A stretch of 5,054 nt of DNA from JBLRWS01 sp047921075 (lineage in GTDB: Bacteria; Bacteroidota; Rhodothermia; Balneolales; Balneolaceae): the NCBI GenBank assembly GCA_047921075.1, contig JBLRWS010000110.1, forward strand, positions 1 to 5,054. The letters are read 5' to 3'. A program made the translations under genes and the position numbers. Shown in pieces: positions 1-5,054 of the stretch. Each line of letters begins with the position of its first letter. The first letter of the stretch is position 1. The notes below the pieces were generated by a model. That model was not told the DNA's origin. It saw only the letters and a program-made list of their open reading frames with translations, and did not search any database.

Positions 1-143
1 CGTTTTGTGAGCATAATTAGTGGTACAGAAGATAACTGATCGTACTTCACGCCACAAGTAAGAGCCGGCATGTTTACGAGATGATTCCACTCATAATCTT
101 TTGAAGAAATCCGATTTAATATAGATTCAACACACGGAAACAC
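1..143 (-). CDS. doubtful 5' end of a divergent gene leaving the left edge
   Basis: On the minus strand the frame is open from 149 (after a TGA at 150-152) to position 1, about 49 codons. A GTG at 143-141 is preceded by GAGGAG ten bases upstream, which could serve as a ribosome binding site. An ATG at 71-69 is an alternative start. The translation is not low-complexity and includes residues such as YEWNHLVNMPALTCG. I recognise no family. An open run of this length is not rare by chance when six frames are considered, so this is only a candidate. If real, it is divergent from the sigma operon and shares its intergenic region. Confidence 0.17.
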   Translation of the reverse strand, partial: MFPCVESILNRISSKDYEWNHLVNMPALTCGVKYDQLSSVPLIMLTK

Positions 144-202
144 AGAGTCTCATCTCCTCATCGTCTTATCGCATAATTTGCCGGATCTGTAGTAATGGTG
201 AG

Positions 203-260
203 GAAATTTAAAAAAACTTAATCGATCCATAGGTATTGTACATTTACGGTGTGTAATATA
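203..260 (+). promoter_or_regulatory. candidate promoter and imperfect dyad before the sigma gene
   Basis: An A/T tract (203-221) precedes two candidate core elements. TACATTTA at 239-246 matches the Bacteroidota -7 consensus TAnnTTTG except in its last base. TAATAT at 254-259 resembles a general -10 box. Neither has a well-spaced upstream element: TTGTAC at 236-241 lies only 12 bases before TAATAT. Overlapping them is an imperfect inverted repeat, TATTGTACA (234-242) and TGTGTAATA (250-258), with 7 of 9 pairs matching around a 7-base spacer. It could be an operator or could be chance. The location 15-70 bases before the start codon is the main support. Confidence 0.25.
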
Positions 261-274
261 GATGAAGCAAGCTT

Positions 275-688
275 ATGAGCGAACTCTCCGATGAACAGAT
301 AACATGGTGGGGCAAACAGATCAGGCAGTCGGACCGGAAGGCTTTCGACGGGCTTTTCCGGGCGATGTATAAGCCATTGATTCGGTTTGCAATAAGGTAT
401 ACCCGCGACTCTGCGTCTGCGTCTGATGTGGTTCAGGATGTGTTTATCATGTTGTGGCAGAAGCGGTTGACGATTGATCCGGAACAGTCACTTAAAGCGT
501 ATGTGTATAAAATGGTTCGAAACAGGGCGTTAAATTATTTACGAAGCAGATCGCGCGTTGAAATCAATCACGACTATGTCAACGATTTGGTAAATGAGAG
601 TGAAGTATCGCAACAGGATATGGATTCACAAACCGGGGAAAATATGGTTACCCATAACATTCGTTCTTGCATTCAAAAGCTGCCCCAA
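275..688 (+). CDS. ECF sigma factor, N-terminal part (sigma2 and linker), cut by assembly gap
   Basis: This is the N-terminal 138 codons of an extracytoplasmic-function sigma-70 factor, the FecI-like partner of the FecR encoded just downstream. Region sigma2 spans about residues 23-91. It includes AFDGLFRAMY, then DVVQDVFIMLW (51-61), the usual core-polymerase and -10 recognition segment, and LKAYVYKMVRNRALNYLR (73-90). A variable acidic linker follows (about 92-125), then the first residues of sigma4 ending in CIQKLPQ at the gap. ATG 275 is chosen because it is the first in-frame start after TGA 263-265 and gives the usual short leader before sigma2. No clear Shine-Dalgarno site precedes it. 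Reading on through the Ns enters a wrong frame and stops at 733, which is an artefact. Family assignment is firm. Whether this half belongs with the half to its right is uncertain. Confidence 0.9.
617..688 (+). repeat. left copy of a duplicated sigma-linker/sigma4 segment
   Basis: These 72 bases align without gaps to 700-771 with 47 identical positions by hand count (about 65%). The 24 encoded residues are half identical. Shared blocks are ACCGGGGAA and the 15-mer ATTCAAAAGCTGCCC (671-685 here, 754-768 in the other copy). Both copies encode the linker and the start of sigma4, TGE...I..CIQKLP. The copies directly flank the N run, which marks them as an assembly feature rather than a normal repeat. 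Confidence 0.9.
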
Positions 689-698
689 NNNNNNNNNN
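689..698. other. assembly gap of ten Ns inside the sigma factor gene
   Basis: Ten consecutive Ns interrupt the coding sequence. A short round number is normally a scaffolder placeholder, so its length should not be read as real distance. The frames on the two sides differ: left codons would continue at 701 and right codons begin at 700. The same coding segment is present on both sides in diverged form. The gap therefore joins two contig ends that overlap in homology but not in exact sequence. Confidence 0.97.
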
Positions 699-699
699 G

Positions 700-771
700 G
701 ATGCGGATGCGGATACCGGGGAAGGCCTGTTAAATCGAAAAATTGACAGATGTATTCAAAAGCTGCCCGAA
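700..771 (+). repeat. right copy of the duplicated sigma-linker/sigma4 segment
   Basis: This is the diverged counterpart of 617-688. It opens with a GATGCG hexamer repeat (about 2.5 units, 700-714) encoding DADAD. It then reads ACCGGGGAA and, at 754-768, the shared 15-mer ATTCAAAAGCTGCCC. Starting a contig inside a small tandem repeat is a plausible reason for the assembly break. Confidence 0.88.
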
Positions 772-945
772 CGTCAGCGGCAGGCATTTGAATTGAGCCG
801 GTTTGATGGACTCGATCACGATGAAATTGCCTATGTGATGGATGTTTCTGTAAAAACGGTAAACAATCATATTGTTTTAGCCCTCAGGTTTTTACGAGAC
901 TGTGTACACGAAGTTCAAAAAAATGATGGGAGGCAGCATGGATAA
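700..945 (+). CDS. ECF sigma factor, C-terminal part (linker end and sigma4)
   Basis: These 81 codons to the TAA at 943-945 encode a complete sigma4 domain, which recognises the -35 element. It begins near residue 15 of this fragment (IDRCIQKLPERQRQAFELSRFDG) and includes the helix-turn-helix DHDEIAYVMDVSVKTVNNHI (39-58), followed by ALRFLRD. There is no start codon of its own: a TTG at 667 in this frame lies in the other contig across the Ns and is meaningless. The last 8 bases overlap the FecR start, so the two genes are probably translationally coupled. Collapsing the two flanking copies at the shared 15-mer (275-685 joined to 769-945) gives one uninterrupted 195-residue ECF sigma factor, a normal length. 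This half is contiguous with the FecR gene and is the one that surely belongs to this operon. Confidence 0.88.
   Translation, partial: DADADTGEGLLNRKIDRCIQKLPERQRQAFELSRFDGLDHDEIAYVMDVSVKTVNNHIVLALRFLRDCVHEVQKNDGRQHG
929..933 (+). promoter_or_regulatory. ribosome binding site deciding the FecR start
   Basis: GGAGG lies inside the end of the sigma gene, four bases before ATG 938. It is the clearest plus-strand Shine-Dalgarno match in the window and supports the start that overlaps the sigma stop codon. Confidence 0.55.
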
Positions 946-1882
946 TAAGATGAAAGGATTTCAGCTATTGACGTTAATAGAGACGTTGCCCGCACGGGAA
1001 AGAGACGAGCTATTGGAACTTTGGACGATGAGTAGCGGCTCCGGCCGTTCTGCAATGGATATTCCGGATGATGAGGTAGAGAAAGCACTGGAATCCGTTC
1101 ATCAGAAGCTCGGCATCACAGACGCCGGGAGCAAGACGGAGGCCGTTGATAAACCGGGCAGGATTTTCAGCTACGCACGCTACATGGCTGCCGCAATCGC
1201 GTTGGTGGTATTTGTGTCAGCTTATTTTCTGCTTCCAAAAACGGTTACGGCACCCTATGGAGAACTGGTAGAGCTTACGCTTCCCGATGGATCAATCGTT
1301 GAACTGAACAGCGGCACAACCATTCAACATAACCGCCTTTTTTCCATTCAGAACAGGGATCTGACATTAAACGGCGAGGCCTATTTCAGCGTTCGCAGCG
1401 GGAATCATCCGTTTACTATTTCCTCGAACGGAGCTGTGACAGAAGTTACCGGAACAGAGTTTAATGTGCGCTCGTGGAGTGATGAACAACCTATCGGAAC
1501 ACGTGTTTCCGTGATAAAGGGCTCTGTTCTGTTTTATCCGGAACACGCCACAGATAAAGGGATAACTCTTGGTGCGGATGAGTCCGGTTTATGGAATCAG
1601 GGAATGGTAGAGCCGGGCAAGCCGGCAGAACTTTCACGAGAAAGTGTTTTAGGGTGGAGAGATAACCTGTTTGTTTTTACCGAAAAGCCCCTTAAAAGTA
1701 TTTTTCGGGATATAGAGAGAAGGTTTGATACCAAAATCAGCCTTGAGGCCGACATCGGGCACGAACTCTTAACCGGTTATTATGGCGAAGTGCAAAGTGT
1801 GGAGCACCTGCTCAACGATATTTGCACCGTAAAAGGATTGAGGTATGCCAAAACAGCCAACGGATATCGTGTGTTTAAATAG
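938..1882 (+). CDS. FecR-family anti-sigma factor / transmembrane signal transducer
   Basis: This is a 314-residue inner-membrane protein that by family role controls the adjacent ECF sigma factor in response to the outer-membrane receptor. The cytoplasmic part is about residues 1-80 and includes ETLPARERDELLELW. One membrane helix lies near 82-99 (YMAAAIALVVFVSAYFLL). The periplasmic FecR core starts at 105 with APYGELVELTLPDGSIVELNSG, and continues through VTGTEFNVRSW (170-180) and RVSVIKGSV (189-197). After GWRDNLFVF (239-247) a C-terminal STN-like domain (DUF4974 type) runs to residue 314. ATG 938 is preferred because GGAGG at 929-933 lies four bases upstream and the start overlaps the sigma stop by 8 bases. 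ATG 923, ATG 926 and GTG 902 are in frame but lie deeper in the sigma gene. ATG 950 is another possibility. The family call is firm, while activation versus inhibition of the sigma factor cannot be read from sequence. Confidence 0.93.
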   Translation: MDNKMKGFQLLTLIETLPARERDELLELWTMSSGSGRSAMDIPDDEVEKALESVHQKLGITDAGSKTEAVDKPGRIFSYARYMAAAIALVVFVSAYFLLPKTVTAPYGELVELTLPDGSIVELNSGTTIQHNRLFSIQNRDLTLNGEAYFSVRSGNHPFTISSNGAVTEVTGTEFNVRSWSDEQPIGTRVSVIKGSVLFYPEHATDKGITLGADESGLWNQGMVEPGKPAELSRESVLGWRDNLFVFTEKPLKSIFRDIERRFDTKISLEADIGHELLTGYYGEVQSVEHLLNDICTVKGLRYAKTANGYRVFK

Positions 1883-1885
1883 AGT

Positions 1886-4633
1886 ATGAAATCAAAGCTC
1901 TCCCACATAGCGATTTTCCTTCTCATTTTTAGCACCGTTTCAGCGGCAGTTTCTGCACAGGATACCGGGAAACAGACATTTTCATTTGAATTTCGGGGAG
2001 AAAACCTCTCTACGGTACTCGACCGTGTGGCCCGCGAAACCGATACGGATCTTGTTTTTGATCCTCAGCTGGTTCAGGGAATGACGGTTTATCAGCGAAT
2101 TCTTAACCAAGAGATGCCCGGGTTGTTGCGGAATATTCTGGCTGAATTTCAGCTCGATTTTATCACCCTCTCAACGGGTACCATCGTAGTTGTCCGTTCG
2201 GTTTCGGAGAGCCCGAGGATGGGGATATTTGCCGGTAAAATAACGGATGCTTCCACCGGCGAACCCCTCCCCGGGGCTACGGTTATGCTTGCAAACGCGG
2301 GGGGCGGTACAAGCTCCTCGGCATCCGGGAATTTTTCGCTGCCGGGCCTGATCAGCGGAGCACACCAAATTATCATCAGCTATGTGGGGTACGAAGCGGT
2401 TTCTCTGTCTGTAGTGATCCCTCCCGGCGACCGGGTACAGAGAAGAGTAGAGCTACACCCGAAACCGGTGATGTTTGCACCTCTTGTTGTGGAGTCCCAC
2501 CGCCCGCAGATGCCGGGCAGTTCCGTGTTTCTTTCGGATGAAGACCTTCAACCGGGTACTTTTACAAAACATGCCATTCGCAACCTGAACCTGATGCCTG
2601 GAGTGCAACACGGGCTGCCGATGACCGACCTGCATATACAGGGAGGGCAGCAGAGTGAACACCGCATTTTACTGGATGGTATACCGGTGTATAACCCGTA
2701 CAGTTTTGGCCAAATGTTCAGTTCATTCAGCCCGTTTGCAATCGGCAGGGTGCAGCTTCATAAAGCGGGTTACGGCGCTGCCGAAGGAAGCCAAATGGCC
2801 GGTTTGATAGATCTCAGTCACGATGTGAATACACTCGAAAACGGGGGGCTGATCCAGGCTGATCCGCTGAGTATTAACCTGCGGGGCGATTATTCCATCC
2901 CGCTTCATAACAACCGGGCGGTACATACCATGGCCGCGGTCCGGACCAACTATTGGGATGTGCACCGCGCCTCCACCCTCGATAATATGTTGAACGAGTG
3001 GGACAGGATTGATCCGCTGATTGCCAATATGCTGCTCGATGACGATACAGAAGCCGCATTTTACACACCCGCTTTCCGCGATACCGATATCTCTTTTTTT
3101 GATACACACTTTGCAGCTGTTTACGAACCGGACGATTTCAGCTCCATAAAAGGATCGTTTTATTACGGGGAAAATTCGATTCAAACCGATTTACTGAGCC
3201 GTGCGTTACCGGGACAAGACATGCCGCGATTTCTGTTCGCGAGTGACTCCCATGAATGGAGCAACACCGTTGCCCAGCTTTCCTGGAATAAGCTTCTGAC
3301 TCCCCGGATGGATCTGTCGGTTCAGGCCGGATACACCGAAAACCGGTACGGGCACCAAAACAGTCTGGGTACAGGAAATGCCTCTCCTTTTCCCGGTATT
3401 GCAACGTTCGATTCCGAATCTTTAAGTAGCACAAGGCCGGGCATAGAACTCCCCACACAAATTGACGGGAACCGAATTCGGCATTTTTTGTCACGGGCGG
3501 ATGCATCATACAGTATTTCCCGGGCGCTTTCGGTTGATGCAGGACTACAGTTCGACAATATTTCTTCCCGGGTAAATCTTGCCGACGGTGCCTTTTTTGG
3601 AGCAGATACCGATCAAGCGGCCTCTTTGCTAAGCGGTTATTTGCAGGCTGCCCACGTTCTGAGCCGGTTTTGGCGCCTGGAGTATGGCTCAAGGCTCACC
3701 TGGCTGAGCAGCACCGATACGTTTTTTGCCGAACCGAGAGCCGCACTGCAGTACGACCGGCCTGATGCGGATATCGGTTACTGGTCGTTCCGTCTATCGG
3801 GCGGGCTGTTCAGGCAGTTTGTGAATGAATTCAACGTTTCGAATACGGGGGTATCATCCATTGTTCCGAACTTTAGTATTTGGTCGCATACCGGTGAGGG
3901 GGACGTCCCAAAGGCGTATCATTTAACGGGTTCATTTTTCCTGGAGCCTTCACCACAAACATCGTTTACAGTAGAAGGGTTTTACAAATGGCAGCCAACT
4001 ACCAGTATTACATCATACAGCGTGTTAAGCAGCCCCGACGTACAAAACCGTTCAGATGTAAGTGCGTTTGCAGAAACCACAGAGATGCGCATGATGGGTT
4101 TGGGTTTGCGGGTCAATCACACCATTTCCGGCACCGGCATCCGGCTGATGGGAGGGTACGACTACAGCTACTCCCGGCTTAACCTGGAATCGCAGTTCGG
4201 CCGCACCCTGATGGCCCCGTGGAACGAACCGCATCGCGCGCAGCTCCGCACGTTCGTAAAACTGGCGGATGAGGTGAGTTTTGTAACAAAATGGCAGGGA
4301 ATATGGGGTCGGAGATGGGCTTTCCGGGAATCGTACTATAACTTTTTACTGTTCCGTGATTTGGAACCATTCGGGGGATTTTCGTTCGCCAATCCCGACC
4401 AGAACCGCCTTGCATCTTTTCAACAGGTGGATCTGTCTGTGATTTATCAGCCGTCAATCGGCACTGCAGATCTTGAAATCCGTCTTGAACTGATCAATGT
4501 TTTGAGCCGGAGGAATGTGATAGATCAGCACCTTACACCGGTAGCTGTAACCGAAGGCGAAATTGAATTTGAAGTGGCAGAGAGAACACTGCCGGGGTTT
4601 TATCCATCCGTAAGTGTTCAGGTGAAATTTTAG
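1886..4633 (+). CDS. TonB-dependent outer-membrane receptor with STN signalling domain
   Basis: This 915-residue protein is an energised substrate importer of the outer membrane that also signals. It has a signal peptide at 1-24 with likely cleavage AVSA|QD. An STN domain (about 32-105, FRGENLSTVLDRVARETDTD) by family contacts the periplasmic part of FecR. A carboxypeptidase-D-like domain (about 115-192) has GKITDASTGEPLPGATVML and YVGYEA. The plug (about 205-310) has LNLMPGVQ, DLHIQGGQQSEHRILLDG and IPVYNPYSFG. A beta-barrel fills the rest and closes with a C-terminal strand ending SVQVKF, whose last residue is Phe as usual for BamA-assembled proteins. The gene starts 3 bases after the FecR stop with no Shine-Dalgarno site, so it is surely in the same operon. 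The plug lacks the usual YGGR-type motif near its end (here EGSQMAG). No SusD gene follows. The substrate (siderophore, peptide, glycan or other) cannot be told. Confidence 0.95.
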   Translation: MKSKLSHIAIFLLIFSTVSAAVSAQDTGKQTFSFEFRGENLSTVLDRVARETDTDLVFDPQLVQGMTVYQRILNQEMPGLLRNILAEFQLDFITLSTGTIVVVRSVSESPRMGIFAGKITDASTGEPLPGATVMLANAGGGTSSSASGNFSLPGLISGAHQIIISYVGYEAVSLSVVIPPGDRVQRRVELHPKPVMFAPLVVESHRPQMPGSSVFLSDEDLQPGTFTKHAIRNLNLMPGVQHGLPMTDLHIQGGQQSEHRILLDGIPVYNPYSFGQMFSSFSPFAIGRVQLHKAGYGAAEGSQMAGLIDLSHDVNTLENGGLIQADPLSINLRGDYSIPLHNNRAVHTMAAVRTNYWDVHRASTLDNMLNEWDRIDPLIANMLLDDDTEAAFYTPAFRDTDISFFDTHFAAVYEPDDFSSIKGSFYYGENSIQTDLLSRALPGQDMPRFLFASDSHEWSNTVAQLSWNKLLTPRMDLSVQAGYTENRYGHQNSLGTGNASPFPGIATFDSESLSSTRPGIELPTQIDGNRIRHFLSRADASYSISRALSVDAGLQFDNISSRVNLADGAFFGADTDQAASLLSGYLQAAHVLSRFWRLEYGSRLTWLSSTDTFFAEPRAALQYDRPDADIGYWSFRLSGGLFRQFVNEFNVSNTGVSSIVPNFSIWSHTGEGDVPKAYHLTGSFFLEPSPQTSFTVEGFYKWQPTTSITSYSVLSSPDVQNRSDVSAFAETTEMRMMGLGLRVNHTISGTGIRLMGGYDYSYSRLNLESQFGRTLMAPWNEPHRAQLRTFVKLADEVSFVTKWQGIWGRRWAFRESYYNFLLFRDLEPFGGFSFANPDQNRLASFQQVDLSVIYQPSIGTADLEIRLELINVLSRRNVIDQHLTPVAVTEGEIEFEVAERTLPGFYPSVSVQVKF

Positions 4634-4719
4634 TAGCTGCAGATTAGGTGTCGCCGGGTTTTGATGTGTATATCCTATACGGAAACGTCTTAAAAAAAAA
4701 TGACAGCAGAAGTTGAATT
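4634..4719 (+). other. spacer between receptor and small membrane protein gene
   Basis: This 86-base spacer has no coding potential and no convincing intrinsic terminator. The only neat dyad is GTATA-TCC-TATAC (4668-4680), a weak AT-rich 5-bp stem not followed by a T run. A run of nine A (4692-4700) lies downstream. The receptor transcript may therefore continue into the following genes, though the longer spacing also allows a separate promoter. No good promoter match was found. Confidence 0.45.
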
Positions 4720-4962
4720 ATGGTCAGTAATTTTTTGAACACCGTTTATTTCGAAAACGATATCAACACCACCGAACTGAATGACTTCATCGTTTCATAC
4801 TCTAAACTATCGGGCGTGGACAACATAATTATTATCGGAGCAATTGCAGGCTGTTGGATTTTTCTGTTTGCTCTGTACTGCTACAGTCTTAAGAAACTCC
4901 CGGATTTGGACGACCTGAAAATGAAAAGCAAACAGTTAAAAGAGAATCTTCAAAATGTCTAA
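4720..4962 (+). CDS. small single-pass membrane protein of unknown function
   Basis: I do not recognise this 80-residue protein. Residues 1-35 are polar and slightly acidic (YFENDINTTELNDFIVSYSK). Residues 36-57 form one hydrophobic helix (IIIIGAIAGCWIFLFALYCY). The tail is lysine-rich and probably helical (SLKKLPDLDDLKMKSKQLKE). By the positive-inside rule the N-terminus would be outside and the C-terminus in the cytoplasm. No cleavable signal peptide is visible. ATG 4720 has no clear ribosome binding site. An out-of-frame ATG at 4700, directly after nine A, opens a 12-codon frame that overlaps this start, so the true N-terminus may differ. Base composition is more AT-rich than in the receptor gene. 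The general shape (short tail, one helix, charged end) resembles small accessory proteins such as the CcmD type, but nothing specific supports that. Another 24 bases separate it from the lipoprotein gene. Confidence 0.6.
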   Translation: MVSNFLNTVYFENDINTTELNDFIVSYSKLSGVDNIIIIGAIAGCWIFLFALYCYSLKKLPDLDDLKMKSKQLKENLQNV

Positions 4963-4986
4963 ACACATAAATACTATTAAAGAACT

Positions 4987-5054
4987 ATGAAAACGATTCA
5001 ACAGATACTCATTTTTACCATCTCCCTTCTCTTTTTTGTGATGTGCGACAGCAA
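4987..5054 (+). CDS. probable lipoprotein, 5' end only, cut by window edge
   Basis: Only 22 codons and two bases are visible. They encode a bacterial signal peptide: a short start (MKTIQQ), a hydrophobic stretch (ILIFTISLLFFV), then a Cys at residue 20 followed by DS. The Cys just after the hydrophobic core, followed by polar residues, suggests a lipoprotein processed by signal peptidase II. Met at the -1 position is unusual, since Gly, Ala or Ser is typical. Asp after the Cys retains lipoproteins in the inner membrane in enterobacteria, but that rule is not known to hold in this group. Receptors of this architecture are often followed in Bacteroidota by a DUF4249-type lipoprotein gene. That is a guess from context, because no domain of the mature protein is in the window. 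Confidence 0.6.
   Translation, partial: MKTIQQILIFTISLLFFVMCDS

Larger units (their letters stand above)
1..274. other. AT-rich intergenic region upstream of the sigma factor gene
   Basis: No convincing gene lies here. Plus-strand frames close early: frame 1 stops at TGA 37-39, frame 2 at TGA 8-10 and frame 3 at TAG 18-20. At most a 12-codon tail of an upstream gene could enter from the left. The sequence is more AT-rich than the genes to the right and contains an A/T tract at 203-221, which fits an intergenic regulatory region ahead of the sigma operon. A minus-strand frame is open from 149 to the left edge and is listed separately as doubtful. No tRNA, CRISPR or obvious terminator was seen. 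Confidence 0.6.

Noticed and set aside
262..294. Ten-codon frame (ATG 262 to TGA 292-294) overlapping the sigma start as a leader peptide
   Set aside because: It is very short and has no ribosome binding site or attenuator-like structure, so it is likely chance.
689..733. Natural C-terminus of the left sigma fragment at the stop at 731-733
   Set aside because: This reads the right-hand contig in the wrong frame. The same bases in the correct frame encode conserved sigma linker residues.
667..945. Separate complete small gene starting at TTG 667 across the Ns
   Set aside because: The start lies in the left contig and the reading passes through ten Ns of unknown length. The product is only the C-terminal half of a sigma factor.
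2723..3692. Long minus-strand open frames inside the receptor gene (2723-3184, 3138-3692)
   Set aside because: They are antisense to a continuous, well-supported 915-codon receptor gene. Their translations show no family features and are typical shadows of GC-rich codon positions.
4052..4457. Minus-strand open frames near the receptor 3' end
   Set aside because: They are fully inside the beta-barrel coding region, and their translations show no domain or start-site support.
1886..4633. SusC of a SusC/SusD glycan-uptake pair
   Set aside because: No SusD-like gene follows; the next gene is an 80-residue membrane protein. The plug and barrel look like the shorter FecA-like class.
4668..4680. 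Hairpin GTATA-TCC-TATAC as a terminator after the receptor
   Set aside because: It is a five-pair AT-rich stem with a three-base loop and no T run after it. It is too weak for an intrinsic terminator on either strand.
4955..4990. Eleven-codon frame bridging the small membrane protein stop and the lipoprotein start
   Set aside because: Its ends overlap both neighbours neatly, but it is too short to support and has no recognisable ribosome site or homology.

Overview
The window carries a surface-signalling outer-membrane uptake locus of the FecI-FecR-FecA type, on the + strand. The organism is most likely from the Balneolota/Rhodothermota/Bacteroidota group. This placement is inference. It rests on three features: a receptor that combines an STN domain, a carboxypeptidase-D-like domain, a plug and a barrel; a FecR with a second STN-like domain at its C-terminus; and starts without strong Shine-Dalgarno sites in several genes. 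The run of exactly ten Ns points to a scaffolded draft, probably metagenomic, assembly.

Layout: 1-274 is AT-rich intergenic sequence with a weak candidate promoter or dyad next to the sigma gene. At its left edge is a doubtful minus-strand open frame. An ECF sigma factor runs from 275 to 945 but is broken by Ns at 689-698. A FecR-type anti-sigma/transducer gene (938-1882) overlaps its end by 8 bases. A 915-residue TonB-dependent receptor (1886-4633) follows after 3 bases. After an 86-base spacer with no convincing terminator comes a gene for an 80-residue single-pass membrane protein of unknown function (4720-4962). The first 22 codons of a probable lipoprotein gene (from 4987) run off the right edge.

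By the family model, substrate binding at the receptor is passed through its periplasmic STN domain to the C-terminal periplasmic part of FecR. FecR then activates or releases the ECF sigma factor, which transcribes the receptor operon. No SusD-like gene is visible, so this is a FecA-like rather than a SusC/SusD arrangement. The downstream lipoprotein may be the receptor's surface partner, but too little of it is present to tell.

The most important observation is that the sigma gene as given is not a real gene. The 72 bases before the gap (617-688) and the 72 bases after it (700-771) are two diverged versions of the same coding segment, about 65% identical in DNA and 50% in protein. Collapsing them at their shared 15-base core restores an uninterrupted 195-codon ECF sigma gene. 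The join is therefore either two overlapping but non-identical contig ends or a collapsed pair of paralogous loci. I see no clearly new biological system in the rest of the window.
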